A stretch of 64,000 nt of DNA from Ostreiculturibacter nitratireducens (GTDB taxonomy: Bacteria; Pseudomonadota; Alphaproteobacteria; Rhodobacterales; Rhodobacteraceae): NCBI RefSeq assembly GCF_032670585.1, contig NZ_JAVQHL010000002.1:930001-994000 (forward strand), in the 5' to 3' direction. The notes beneath the pieces were generated by a model that was not told the origin of the DNA, did no database searches, and saw only the letters and a list, made by a program, of their open reading frames with translations. The stretch's first letter is position 1, and the number at the start of each line of letters is the position of its first letter. The translations under genes were made by a program, and so were the position numbers. This document shows positions 16,771-25,667 of this stretch, in pieces.

Positions 16771-17201
16771 CGCCCGATCAAGCGGCCCCTTTGGTCGTCG
16801 GGTCCCCTTTTTTTCGACCGCAGGCTGGTCGCCGTGAGGTCGCCTTCAAATAGGTCGCGTCGATCATCACCGTCTTCGGAACTGCCGCCTCGGACGCCAG
16901 GCCTTCCACCATCCGGGCGAAGATGCCCTTGTCGCCCAATCGCTTCCAGCGGTTGTAGAGGGTCTTCGAGGGACCATACCCCCTGGGCGCATCGCGCCAT
17001 CGCAACCCATTGCGATTAATGAAGATAATGCCGCTCAGCACACCTCGGGTCATCGACGCGCGGCTTGCCGTGGCTCTTGGGAAAGAAAGGCCGAAGCCGA
17101 GCCATCTGCGCGTCCGTCAGCCAGAAAAGGTTGCTCATCGTTCGGTCTCCTTGCGGAGCCTGAATCATCCCGCCAGCGCGAGACCAATAGGTCTTGAGCC
17201 C
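16771..17201 (-). mobile_element. IS5-family (IS427-like) element, truncated remnant
   Basis: The outer end near 17201 aligns with the left end of the element at 32453 (GGCTCAAGACCTATTG against GAGTCAGGACCCATTG), and the transposase start MSNLFWLTDAQMARLRPFFP is at 17138. One extra base near 17050 breaks the frame after RVDD. The rest of orfA (ATG 17053 to about 16778) continues with VLSGIIFINRNGLRW and MIDATYLKA, reaches an A7 run at the usual frameshift site and ends. orfB and the right end are missing beyond about 16771. It is diverged from the second copy, so it came from a different insertion. Confidence 0.8.
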
Positions 17202-17284
17202 AAATGCTACAAGCTTCAGCCGTCCCTGAAGCGCTTGTTCTACTTATTCCAAAATGAGCCTGTAGTTATTCATGCGATCAGAGA

Positions 17285-19111
17285 TCACGAGCCAGCTTCC
17301 GCTCGCCCGACTTCCAGTGCTTCTGGACGCGCCACCAGATGCCCATTGCCAATGTCGATCAGGCTGGCGCGTTCTGGTCCATGGCCGACAGGATGAACCG
17401 GGCTGGGTACATCCCCCGAGAGCCGCGTTGTGTCCAGGCGCCTGAACGTCGGGTCCGGGACCGGAACTGCGTCGATCAGCCGCTTTGTATAGGGGTGCTG
17501 GGGATTCCCGAAGATCTGCGCCCGGGTTCCAAGCTCGACGATCTGGCCCAGATACATCACACCGACCCGGTCCGAGACGTTCTCGACCACCGCCATGTCG
17601 TGGCTGATGAAAAGAAAGGCGATGCCGTAGTCCTTCTGCAATTCCCGCAGGAGGTCCAGCACCTTCGCCTGCACGCTGACATCAAGCGCCGAGACACTTT
17701 CGTCGGCGATTATCAGGCCGGGATTGAGCGCGAGCGCGCGGGCAATGCAGATGCGCTGGCGCTGCCCGCCGGAAAATTCGTGCGGGTACCGGCCAAGCTG
17801 GTCGCGGGTCAGGCCGACACGATCCATCAGGTCGGCGGCGCGGGCGCGGCGTTCGGCGGCATCGCCGATCCCGTGTATCACCAGCGGTTCGGCGATCTGG
17901 TCGCCCACCGTCATGCGGGGATCGAGCGCCGCCATCGGGTCCTGAAAAACCATCTGGATCTTGCGGCGCAGGGCCGTCATCGCGGGGCCCCGTGCTGCTG
18001 CCACCAAGCTGCCGCCGATCTCGATCACCCCCTCATGCGGCACGAGTCCTACCATCGCCTTGGCGATCGTCGACTTGCCGCAGCCGGACTCCCCGACAAG
18101 CGCGAAGGTCTCGCCCTTGCGGATGTCGAAACTGACATGTTCGACGGCATGGACCTGATGGGTCACCCTGCCAAGGACCCCGCCCTTCAGGGGAAAGCGC
18201 ACACTTACATCGGCAAGCCGCGCGACGGGTGACGCGACGACCTCGGCCCGCTTCGCGCCCCCGCCGATGCGCGGCACGGCGGCCAGAAGGTCGCGCGTAT
18301 ATTGCTGGGCGGGCCGGGCGAAAAGGTCGGTGGTAGCTGCCTCTTCCACCATCCTGCCGTCGCGCATGACGATGACGCGGTCAGCCATTTCGGCCACCAC
18401 GCCCATGTCATGGGTGATGAGGATGATCGCGGTGCCCATCTCGCGCTGAAGATCGCGCAAAAGGTCGAGGACCTCGCGCTGCACGGTCACGTCAAGTGCG
18501 GTGGTCGGTTCGTCGGCGATCAGCACCTCGGGGCGCAAGGCCAGCGCCATGGCGATCATCACCCGCTGGCGCATGCCGCCCGAAAGCTCGTGCGGATACT
18601 GGTCCATGCGACGCTCGGGCTGGCTGAGCCGCACCGCCTTCAGCGCCGCCAGTGCCTGGGCGCGGGCCTCGGCCCGGGCAACGGGCTCATGCGCCCGGAT
18701 TGCCTCGGCAAGCTGGGTGCCGACGGTCATCACCGGGTTGAGGCTGGTCATTGGTTCCTGAAAGATCATCGCGATACGGTCGCCGCGGACGGCGCGCATC
18801 TCGGACTCGCGCAGCGCGGTCAGCTCGGTCGCGCCAAGATGGACCCTGCCGCCGGTCACGCGCACGGCGGGGGGCGGCAACAGCCCCATGATCGCCAGCG
18901 AGGTGATCGACTTGCCCGAGCCGCTTTCCCCGGCAATACACAGGGTCTCGCCGCGACGGAGCGCAAAGGAAAGATCCGAGACCAGCGGCTTCAGCCCGGC
19001 CCCGGTCCGGACCGAAACGGTCAATTCCTCGACCGTCAGCACGGGCGCGGCATCCGGGGCCAGATCGGCCCCGGACCGGCTTTTCGGCAGTGCGCCCGGC
19101 GTCAGGTTCAT
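17285..19111 (-). CDS. Dipeptide/oligopeptide-type ABC transporter, fused double ATPase
   Basis: A 608-residue protein with two complete ABC domains (DppD-DppF or GsiA type). Walker A is GESGSGKSIT in the first half and GESGCGKSTI in the second; the signatures are LSGGMRQR and FSGGQRQR; the second Walker B is LIIADESVSALD. It powers the two permeases of the same operon. The ATG at 19111 overlaps the amidase stop (ATGA), which I prefer to the start four codons upstream. It is the last gene of the amiC operon; the C-terminal tail has the usual RLSGDVPSP oligopeptide-ABC motif. Confidence 0.92.
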   Translation of the reverse strand: MNLTPGALPKSRSGADLAPDAAPVLTVEELTVSVRTGAGLKPLVSDLSFALRRGETLCIAGESGSGKSITSLAIMGLLPPPAVRVTGGRVHLGATELTALRESEMRAVRGDRIAMIFQEPMTSLNPVMTVGTQLAEAIRAHEPVARAEARAQALAALKAVRLSQPERRMDQYPHELSGGMRQRVMIAMALALRPEVLIADEPTTALDVTVQREVLDLLRDLQREMGTAIILITHDMGVVAEMADRVIVMRDGRMVEEAATTDLFARPAQQYTRDLLAAVPRIGGGAKRAEVVASPVARLADVSVRFPLKGGVLGRVTHQVHAVEHVSFDIRKGETFALVGESGCGKSTIAKAMVGLVPHEGVIEIGGSLVAAARGPAMTALRRKIQMVFQDPMAALDPRMTVGDQIAEPLVIHGIGDAAERRARAADLMDRVGLTRDQLGRYPHEFSGGQRQRICIARALALNPGLIIADESVSALDVSVQAKVLDLLRELQKDYGIAFLFISHDMAVVENVSDRVGVMYLGQIVELGTRAQIFGNPQHPYTKRLIDAVPVPDPTFRRLDTTRLSGDVPSPVHPVGHGPERASLIDIGNGHLVARPEALEVGRAEAGS

Positions 19112-20067
19112 TCGAAGACGCACCGGGGGAAGTAGAAGCTGACCACCCAGTTCGGCATGTCGACGATCTCGGAGATGCGAAGGTCGCCGCAGACCGAGCA
19201 GAGCATGTAGGCATCGACCGCCGATATCCCGCGCTGGGCCGTCAAAAGGTCGATCATGTTCGACACCGCATCTCGCGCCGCCGCCATCAGGTCGGGACCG
19301 ATGCCGGTCGTGGCCTCATATCCCTCGGCATCGAGGTGGCGCGTCACCGGACCCGGCGTGGTGAAGCGCGGGGTCTTGAGGTTAGCGCCCTTCACGACAT
19401 CGAGCGTCAGCACCACGTCCATCGGGCTTTCGATGGCCGTGCCGCAAACCTCTCCGTCGCCCTGCGCCGCATGGGTATCGCCGACACTAAAGAGCGCGCC
19501 TTCGACCTCGACCGGCAGATAGAGCGTGCTGCCCGCTGCCAAGTCACGGATATCGAGATTGCCGCCGACCCGCCGGGGCGGGACGACGGAATGGAGCCCG
19601 GCCTCGGCCGGGGCATTGCCGATCGTGCCCGCGAAGGGCTTGAGCGGAATGCGCGCCTCCTTGCCCCAAAGTGCCGGGGCAAGGCTATCGGGATCGTAGG
19701 ACCAGATCGTCAGGGCCGGATCCGCGAACTGATCGGCGAGAAGCCCGAAGCCGGGGATATTCGCCGTCCAGCCGAAGCCCTTGCCGTCGAACTGGCGGGG
19801 CGTGAACCCCTCGATCGTCACCTTGAGTGCGTCACCCGGCTTCGCGCCTTCGACGTAGATCGGCCCCGAGACCGGGTTGATCTTGCCGAAGTCGAGGTCG
19901 ATGACGCTTTGCAGCTTCGACGACGGGCCAAGCTGGCCCGCCGAACTATCCTGACAGTGGAACTGGATCGTCGATCCGGGCTCGGCGCGCAACGCCGGGG
20001 GCAGGGAATTGTCCCAGCCGAAATGATGCTGCGCGCCGTGGATCGTATAGTTGCAATCCTTGCACAT
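19108..20067 (-). CDS. Acetamidase/formamidase family amidase
   Basis: A 319-residue protein of the FmdA/AmdA family, which hydrolyses formamide, acetamide or similar small amides to ammonia and acid. Diagnostic stretches are the HHFGWDNSLPP start, GPIYVEGAKPGDALKV, PFAGTIGNAPAEAG, a central GDTHAAQGDGEVCGTAIE, and DAYMLCSVCGDLRISEIVD near the C-terminus. There is no signal peptide, so it acts in the cytoplasm. Encoded one base after the binding-protein gene and overlapping the ATPase gene, it is the catabolic enzyme of an operon whose AmiC/AmiR sensors also respond to amides in known cases. Confidence 0.9.
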   Translation of the reverse strand: MCKDCNYTIHGAQHHFGWDNSLPPALRAEPGSTIQFHCQDSSAGQLGPSSKLQSVIDLDFGKINPVSGPIYVEGAKPGDALKVTIEGFTPRQFDGKGFGWTANIPGFGLLADQFADPALTIWSYDPDSLAPALWGKEARIPLKPFAGTIGNAPAEAGLHSVVPPRRVGGNLDIRDLAAGSTLYLPVEVEGALFSVGDTHAAQGDGEVCGTAIESPMDVVLTLDVVKGANLKTPRFTTPGPVTRHLDAEGYEATTGIGPDLMAAARDAVSNMIDLLTAQRGISAVDAYMLCSVCGDLRISEIVDMPNWVVSFYFPRCVFE

Positions 20068-20068
20068 C

Positions 20069-21682
20069 TTACTGCTTCACCCAGACGTAGTCGTAATTGA
20101 CGGGGATCGAGACCGGATCGACGTAAAGCGCATCCTCGCCGCCCATGCGTTCTGACTTCATGGTGTAGCGTTCCTCGTTGAAGACCGGGACCCAGGGCGC
20201 TTCTTCCATCACGCCCATGTAGACGTCGGACCAGAGCTTCAGGCGCTCCTCTGCCTTGGTCGGGTCGGACAGACTGTCGGCCTCCACCGCTTTGGCGTCC
20301 AGCGCCTCGTCGCAGAACTTCGACCAGTTCCAGCCGCCCTCACCAGCGCCTGCACAGCCAAGGATCGGACCGTAGAAGTTCGACGGATCGGGGAAATCGG
20401 CGATCCAGGCCATGCCGCCCGACCAGATCATCGGTGCGGTGCCTGCCCCGCCTGCCTCGATCACGTTGGCCTGAGCCAGCGACTGGATGTTGGCCTTGAT
20501 GCCGATGGCCGACAGGTCCTGCTGGATCGCCTGCGCGATGCGCGGATTGGGGTCGGTGTTCATGACGTAAAGATCGGTCTCGAACCCGTCGGCAAGGCCC
20601 GCCCCGGCGAGGAGCGCCTTCGCCCCCTCGACGTCATAGGGATAGCCTGCATAGCCTTCGGTATAGCCCGGCATTGAGGGCGGCAGCGGCTGGGTCGCGG
20701 GCACGGCGCGGCCGTTGATGATCTGGGTGATCCGCTCCTTGTTGATCGCCATGTTCACGGCCTTGCGCACATCGAGATTGTCGAAGGGCGGAATGGTGAC
20801 ATTGAGCGTGATATAGCCGGTGTGAAGCTGACCGCCCTGCACGACGCGCGCGGCCTGCGCCGGATCGCCCATCACCTCGGTGAACTTCGCGGGCGGAATG
20901 CCGTCGCCGGGCACGTCCACCTCGCCGTTCTGAAGGCGCAGAAGGGCGACCACCGGCTCCTGCCCGACCTCGAAGACGACTGAATCCAGATAGGGCACGC
21001 CGTCGCGCCAGTAGTCGGCATTCTTCTCGAAGACGAGCCTTTGCCCGAGCGTCCATTCACCCAGCTTGAAGGCGCCCGTGCCGACGGGTTTCTTGCCGAA
21101 ATCGGCGCCCGCCTCATCCACGGCCTCTTTCGCAACGACGCTGGCAAAGTTCAGCGCCATGACATGAAGGAAGGTTGCGTCGGGGCGTGAGAGAGTGATC
21201 TTCACCGTCGCCGGATCGACCACCTCGACGCCCGACAGGCCGTCCGGCCCCGCATTCTCGAACCCGGCAATTGAGCCGAAGAAGCCCGCACCGGGCGATT
21301 GCGTCGCGGGATCGGTCACGCGGTCGAGCGAATACTTGACGTCGTCCGCCGTCATCTCGCGCCCGTTGTGGAATTTCACGCCCGCGCGCAGGTGGAAGGT
21401 ATAGCTCAGCCCGTCCTCGGAGATTTCATAGCTTTCGGCAAGGCCCGGGCGCAGGGTCGTGGTGCCCGGCACGTAATCCATCAGCCCGTCGAACAGCGAC
21501 TTGATCATCGACCAGTTCTGCCAGTCGTAGCCGATGGCGGGGTCGAGCGTCGCGACGTCATCCTTGTAGGTGATGACAATTGAACCGCCCGGCTGGGCAT
21601 CCGGGTCGGGCGTATACTCTTGCGCCACGGTAGGCATGGCCAGGGCGAGCAGGACGGCGGTGGATGCAAGCAGTCTTTTCAT
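20069..21682 (-). CDS. ABC transporter substrate-binding protein, dipeptide type (family 5)
   Basis: A 537-residue exported binding protein. Signal peptide 1-20 (MPTVAQ), then the family 5 features: ITYKDDVATLDPAIGYDWQN, YTFHLRAGVKFHNGREMTAD, the KPVGTGAFKL block and FDNLDVRKAVNMAINKERI. Members bind peptides, nickel, opines or small organic compounds; with an amidase next door, an amide-like ligand is likely. ATG 21682 directly precedes the signal peptide and has GAGAGAGAG upstream. It lies 17 bp after the DppB-like permease gene. Confidence 0.9.
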   Translation of the reverse strand: MKRLLASTAVLLALAMPTVAQEYTPDPDAQPGGSIVITYKDDVATLDPAIGYDWQNWSMIKSLFDGLMDYVPGTTTLRPGLAESYEISEDGLSYTFHLRAGVKFHNGREMTADDVKYSLDRVTDPATQSPGAGFFGSIAGFENAGPDGLSGVEVVDPATVKITLSRPDATFLHVMALNFASVVAKEAVDEAGADFGKKPVGTGAFKLGEWTLGQRLVFEKNADYWRDGVPYLDSVVFEVGQEPVVALLRLQNGEVDVPGDGIPPAKFTEVMGDPAQAARVVQGGQLHTGYITLNVTIPPFDNLDVRKAVNMAINKERITQIINGRAVPATQPLPPSMPGYTEGYAGYPYDVEGAKALLAGAGLADGFETDLYVMNTDPNPRIAQAIQQDLSAIGIKANIQSLAQANVIEAGGAGTAPMIWSGGMAWIADFPDPSNFYGPILGCAGAGEGGWNWSKFCDEALDAKAVEADSLSDPTKAEERLKLWSDVYMGVMEEAPWVPVFNEERYTMKSERMGGEDALYVDPVSIPVNYDYVWVKQ

Positions 21683-21699
21683 TCTCTCTCTCCTGTTGG

Positions 21700-22620
21700 T
21701 TACTTCAGTCGTATTCTCGGGTCGATCAGGGGCGCGATCAGATCGGCCAGAAGGTTGCCAAGGACGATGGCACAGGCCGAAACCAGCGTGACGCCCATGA
21801 TGATGGGGATGTCGACGCGCTGGATCGCCTGCCAAGCAAGCTGTCCGATGCCGGGCCAGCCGAAGACGCTTTCCACGACGACGATGCCGCCCATGAAGAT
21901 GCCGATATCGATGCCGATCATCGCGATAACCGGCAGGATGGCGTTCGGCAAAGCATGGGCCAGAACCACCCGGACGCGGCCCAGCCCCTTGGCGCGGGCG
22001 GTGCGGATGAAATCGGCCCTCAGGACGTCGAGCATCGAGGACCGCATCATCCGGCTGTACCAGCCCGAGCCGAGGATCCCGAGCGTGAGCGAGGGCAGCA
22101 CGAGATGTGCGAAGGTGCCGTAGCCGCCGATGGGGAACCAGCCGAGCTTGACCGCGAAGACATAGAGAAGAAGGAGGCCCACGACGAATTGCGGCGCCGA
22201 CACGGTGACGAAGGACATCATCATCAGGCTGTGGTCGAGCGTGGTGCCCCGCCTCAAAGCCGCGAAAATCCCCATTGTCAGGCCGATGGCCAGTTCGCAG
22301 ACGATCGCCCCGAGCATGAGGAGAAGCGTGGCGGGCAGGCGCGAGGCGATGAGTTCGGCCACCTCGGTCTTTTGCAGGTAGCTGCGGCCCAGATCGCCCT
22401 GCACCATCCCGGCAAGGTAGCGCGCGTATTGCACGACGAAGGGTTGGTCGAGGCCGAGCTCGCGCCGGATGTTTTCAACCGTCTGGGCGGTGGCGGACCG
22501 CCCGGCGATCTGGCGCACCGGATCGGCGGGCAGCACATACAAGAGGACAAAGGTGATGAAGCTGACGCCGAGAAGGATCAGCAGGGATTGCAGGAGGCGG
22601 CGGATGAGATAGGCGGCCAT
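21700..22620 (-). CDS. ABC transporter permease, DppB-like
   Basis: A 306-residue inner-membrane permease with six helices: it begins AAYLIRRLLQSLLILLGVSF, has the LPADPVRQIAG loop typical of DppB/OppB, and the EAA-type loop with DFIRTARAKGLGRVRVVLAH (about 200). It forms the transmembrane channel with the next-upstream DppC-like subunit. Start codon ATG 22620 follows the DppC-like stop by one base, so translation is coupled. Confidence 0.92.
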   Translation of the reverse strand: MAAYLIRRLLQSLLILLGVSFITFVLLYVLPADPVRQIAGRSATAQTVENIRRELGLDQPFVVQYARYLAGMVQGDLGRSYLQKTEVAELIASRLPATLLLMLGAIVCELAIGLTMGIFAALRRGTTLDHSLMMMSFVTVSAPQFVVGLLLLYVFAVKLGWFPIGGYGTFAHLVLPSLTLGILGSGWYSRMMRSSMLDVLRADFIRTARAKGLGRVRVVLAHALPNAILPVIAMIGIDIGIFMGGIVVVESVFGWPGIGQLAWQAIQRVDIPIIMGVTLVSACAIVLGNLLADLIAPLIDPRIRLK

Positions 22621-22621
22621 G

Positions 22622-23515
22622 TCAGTCCTGCCCCCTCTGCATCGGGTCGAGCACATCCCGGAGCGCGTCGCCGACAAGGTTGAAGGCCAGGGCCAGAAGG
22701 ATGATGGCCGCGCCGGGGATGAAGACGAGCCAGGGGGCCGACTGGAAGTAGGTCTGGTTCTCGAAGATGATATTGCCCCAGCTTGGTGTCGGCGGCTGCA
22801 CCCCCACACCGAGGAAGGAAAGCGTCGCCTCCAGAAGCACTGTCGTCGAAATGCCGAGCGTGCCCCAGACGATGATCGTCGGCACCAGATGCGGCAGTAT
22901 ATGGCGAAAGAGGATGCGACCTGTGCCTGCGCCCAAAGTGCGCTCGGCCGCGATGAAGTCGCGTTCGGCGAGCGAACTGGTCTGTGTATAGATCACCCGC
23001 GCAGTCTGCACCCAGTTCACCAGCGCGATAACGATGGCCACGATCCATAGTGACGGATGAAAAATTGCCGCAAGGCAGATCGCGAGGAGAAGCGCGGGAA
23101 AGGCCATCATCAGGTCGGTGAATCGCATCAGAAGCGCCCCGATCCAGCCCCGGAAGAACCCCGCCGTGATGCCGATCAGCGTGCCTATGACCAGTGACAG
23201 CCCGTTCGCCGCCACGCCGATGATGAGCGACGTCCGCGCGCCATGCAGGATACGACTCAGAAGATCGCGGCCGAGAAGGTCGGTGCCGAGCAGGAAGGTC
23301 TCGTTCGGCGGCAAGGGCGCACCTTCCAGCGTCAGCCCGTCGAAATGCTGCTCATCTGGCGCATAGGGGGCAAGCACAGGCGCGAAGACCGCACTTGTGA
23401 CGACGAGGATGATCAGGGCAAGGCCGATGAGCGCCAGCTTGCGCTGAATCAGCCGGGCAAGGGCGCCCTTCGGGATATGTGCCTCAGCCGCGATCGCGTC
23501 TGTCATCATCGTCAT
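22622..23515 (-). CDS. ABC transporter permease, DppC-like
   Basis: A 297-residue permease: N-terminal cytoplasmic segment, first helix GLALIILVVTSAVFAPVLAP, the GTDLLGRDLLSRILHGART motif typical of DppC/OppC, and an EAA loop RDFIAAERTLGAGTGRILFR (about 185). It starts inside the end of amiR (about 30-bp overlap if ATG 23515 is used; the in-frame ATG at 23506 is also possible). Confidence 0.92.
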   Translation of the reverse strand: MTMMTDAIAAEAHIPKGALARLIQRKLALIGLALIILVVTSAVFAPVLAPYAPDEQHFDGLTLEGAPLPPNETFLLGTDLLGRDLLSRILHGARTSLIIGVAANGLSLVIGTLIGITAGFFRGWIGALLMRFTDLMMAFPALLLAICLAAIFHPSLWIVAIVIALVNWVQTARVIYTQTSSLAERDFIAAERTLGAGTGRILFRHILPHLVPTIIVWGTLGISTTVLLEATLSFLGVGVQPPTPSWGNIIFENQTYFQSAPWLVFIPGAAIILLALAFNLVGDALRDVLDPMQRGQD

Positions 23516-24101
23516 CCTGTCGGTTCGTCATCTGTGCGACGACCCGCGCGGCGGCGTCCTCGAAGCTGATGCGCCAGGCCATCGCCATCTGACGAAGCTG
23601 GTCATAGGCGGCCGCATCGTCCTTGCCCGCCCGTGATGCGAGCATCGTCACCGCCCGCACGACCGTCTGCCGTTCGTCCAGCCGCTGCCTCAGGCCGGCG
23701 ATCTCGACCGAGAGGGCGCGCTGGACATCGAAGGCATCCCGCGCGATCAGGAGCGCCGAATAGGCGCCGCTGTCCCCCACGGGCTTCAGAAGCTGGGCAT
23801 GCGCGCCTGCGCGCAAGGCCCATTCGATCCGGCCGGGCGCTTCGGACCCGATGAGCGCGATCATCGGCATCGGGCTTTCACCCGGGCGCCACGGGAACTG
23901 GTCGTCATGCCCCATATCGGCGTCGAAAAAGACGAAATCGGCGGCCAAAGCCCCGGGCCCCAGATCGGGCCAGGATTGCTGCACCTCAAGCCCGATGGCG
24001 CGCAATTGCCGCTCCAAGGCCTGAACCACCGGATGCGGGCGGTGCAGGATCACCGCCGTCGCCCCGCCGAGGTTATGTATCCGCAGCGGCCGCCGTTTCA
24101 T
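23484..24101 (-). CDS. amiR: AmiR-like ANTAR-domain antitermination regulator
   Basis: A 205-residue protein. The N-terminal 120 residues form a receiver-like fold without a clear phospho-acceptor pocket, as in AmiR; a coiled linker (RALSVEIAGLRQRLDERQTV) follows, then a C-terminal ANTAR RNA-binding domain, about 140-195, with AVTMLASRAGKDDAAAYDQL and AMAWRISFEDAAARVV. In the Pseudomonas amidase system AmiR is held by AmiC and, on amide binding, released to prevent termination in the leader RNA. Here amiR overlaps amiC by four bases (ATGA), the same arrangement, and a candidate leader terminator stands before amiC. Confidence 0.85.
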   Translation of the reverse strand: MKRRPLRIHNLGGATAVILHRPHPVVQALERQLRAIGLEVQQSWPDLGPGALAADFVFFDADMGHDDQFPWRPGESPMPMIALIGSEAPGRIEWALRAGAHAQLLKPVGDSGAYSALLIARDAFDVQRALSVEIAGLRQRLDERQTVVRAVTMLASRAGKDDAAAYDQLRQMAMAWRISFEDAAARVVAQMTNRQDDDDDRRDRG

Positions 24102-25192
24102 GACACCACCTTCAGGGTCGGAAAGGCGGGTGCCGGACGCGGACGCGTTAGATAGGGATCGCCCGCCACCGATGGCAGCGCCTTCAGCGTTCGGAAGGCG
24201 CCGCCCTCCACGCGCGCGATGAGAACAGGCAGGGAGGTGTGATGCGTCGCCATGTCGATCACGCCGCCCGGCGCCTGCTGCAAAAGGGTCCCAAGGGGAA
24301 GGTCCTCGGCCCCGGGGCGGCCGTTCAGCAGCCGCGCAAGCTCGCGCACCGCGGCATAGGCCGCGGCCTCATGCGAGGAGGCGAAGCCATCGCTGCCGGG
24401 CCAGCCCTGCGCGCCACGGAAATAGGGACCGGCGGCGATAAGCCCGTCAGCGACATATTTCAGCGCAGGAAATTCGGCCTCGGTCAGGTTGCAGGACAGG
24501 ATCGGGCAACGCGACGGAGCGAAGGCGGGATCGTCCTCGGCCAGCCGGTGCATGGCTTCGAGGAATTCGTAGGTCGAGGTGCCGACAAGGTTGTTGAGGA
24601 CGAAGTCGGGTCGCGCATGACGGATTTCCTCGACCATGCGGCCGATATCGCGCGAGCCGAGCGGCAGGTAGCGTTCGCCCAGAACCTCTCCCCCCGCGGC
24701 CGTAATGTATTCGCGGGCCAGCCGGTTCATCTCCCAGCCCCAGATATAGTTCGATCCGGTAAGATAGGCGCGCCGCCCATGCTCGGGCATCACCCAGTCA
24801 AGCAGCGGCAGCAGATGCTGGTTCGGACAGGCATGAGTATAGACGACATGATCGGATGCCTCGAAACCTTCGTAGGGGAGGGCATACCAAAGCGTGCCGC
24901 CGAGACGTTCGAGAACCGGAATGACCTCCTTGCGGCTCCACGAGGTCACGCAGCCGATGACGTGACGGGCGCGGCTGTTGCGCAGGATGTCATCGCACAA
25001 GGGACCGTAGGCATCCGCATTCCCGCCAGGATCGCGCTCTACCGGTACGAAAGTTATGTCGAGCGCCGGGTCGCCGTTAACCGCGGCCAGTGCCGCCAGC
25101 GCCCCTGCGCGGCTCGCCTCGGAAAAGAGCGAGTAGCCGCCTGAGCGGGAGTACAGCATGCCGAGTTCGATGCGCCGTTTCCTGTCGAACAT
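24098..25192 (-). CDS. amiC: AmiC-like amide-sensing periplasmic-binding-fold protein
   Basis: A 364-residue protein of the AmiC/UrtA-like binding-protein family with no signal peptide, which is typical of AmiC, a cytoplasmic amide sensor. It starts ELGMLYSRSGGYSLFSEA after the first few residues and has GCVTSWSRKEVIPVLER, the YEGFEASDHVVYTHACPNQH block and GSNYIWGWEMNRLAREY. It probably binds the operon's amide substrate and controls AmiR. ATG 25192 is preferred to the upstream in-frame ATG at 25237, because the latter would lie inside the leader terminator. Confidence 0.85.
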   Translation of the reverse strand: MFDRKRRIELGMLYSRSGGYSLFSEASRAGALAALAAVNGDPALDITFVPVERDPGGNADAYGPLCDDILRNSRARHVIGCVTSWSRKEVIPVLERLGGTLWYALPYEGFEASDHVVYTHACPNQHLLPLLDWVMPEHGRRAYLTGSNYIWGWEMNRLAREYITAAGGEVLGERYLPLGSRDIGRMVEEIRHARPDFVLNNLVGTSTYEFLEAMHRLAEDDPAFAPSRCPILSCNLTEAEFPALKYVADGLIAAGPYFRGAQGWPGSDGFASSHEAAAYAAVRELARLLNGRPGAEDLPLGTLLQQAPGGVIDMATHHTSLPVLIARVEGGAFRTLKALPSVAGDPYLTRPRPAPAFPTLKVVS

Positions 25193-25204
25193 GGGGCCCA
25201 AATC

Positions 25205-25232
25205 AAAAAGCCCCGAAGCGGACCGAGGGGTC
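25205..25232 (-). terminator. Leader terminator / antiterminator candidate before amiC
   Basis: On the minus strand CCCC (25227-25230) pairs with GGGG (25211-25214) and is followed by TTTTT (25205-25209), 13 bp before the amiC ATG. An alternative hairpin, GACC-CCTC-GGTC (25221-25232), would use the same C-run and prevent it. Such a switch is what AmiR-type ANTAR proteins control. Confidence 0.55.
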
Positions 25233-25278
25233 TGCATTCAGGGCCTGTCTGCCGTCCGGCTCTTCGCCAATGTGCTTT

Positions 25279-25307
25279 CAGACTATATTGGTCTGGAAAC
25301 TGGTCAA
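25279..25307 (-). promoter_or_regulatory. Candidate amiC operon promoter with palindrome
   Basis: On the minus strand TTGACC (25302-25307) and TATAGT (25282-25287) are separated by only 14 bp, short for sigma-70. The palindrome CAGAC-N7-GTCTG (25279-25295) overlaps the -10-like box and could be an operator. Confidence 0.35.
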
Positions 25308-25667
25308 GTGGGTTCGACCACTGCCTGAGACAGGGAGTTCGTCAGCGTCGCTCTGCAGCCGAGAACGGCAGACGTCAAAAGGGGCTTGGCGAATTGGCGC
25401 TCCGATAGGCTGCTCTCTTTGTTGCGCAGCAAAATCTGGGCGCTCAACGAACGGTCGGTATTTGGAAGCCGCACCGCCGCATCAGATAGGTCAGCGAAGG
25501 TCGGCTTTGGGCCGGTCCTGACCGGCAGCCAGGGCGAAGAGTCTGACGGCGGCCCGCTGCGCCGCCGCAAGGCAGCTCTGAGCCGGGAGCGGATGCACAA
25601 TTCCTGTCGCATCGCGGGACTGCCTAGGTGCTTGCCCTGTTTGTCCGGTGTTTTTTCAGAACAAGAA
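25308..25667. other. Intergenic region upstream of the ami operon
   Basis: I find no gene. GGTCGGCTTTGGGCCGG at 25499-25515 belongs to a short recurring word (also near 10977, 29754 and 32163), again pointing to dispersed repeat debris. Confidence 0.4.
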
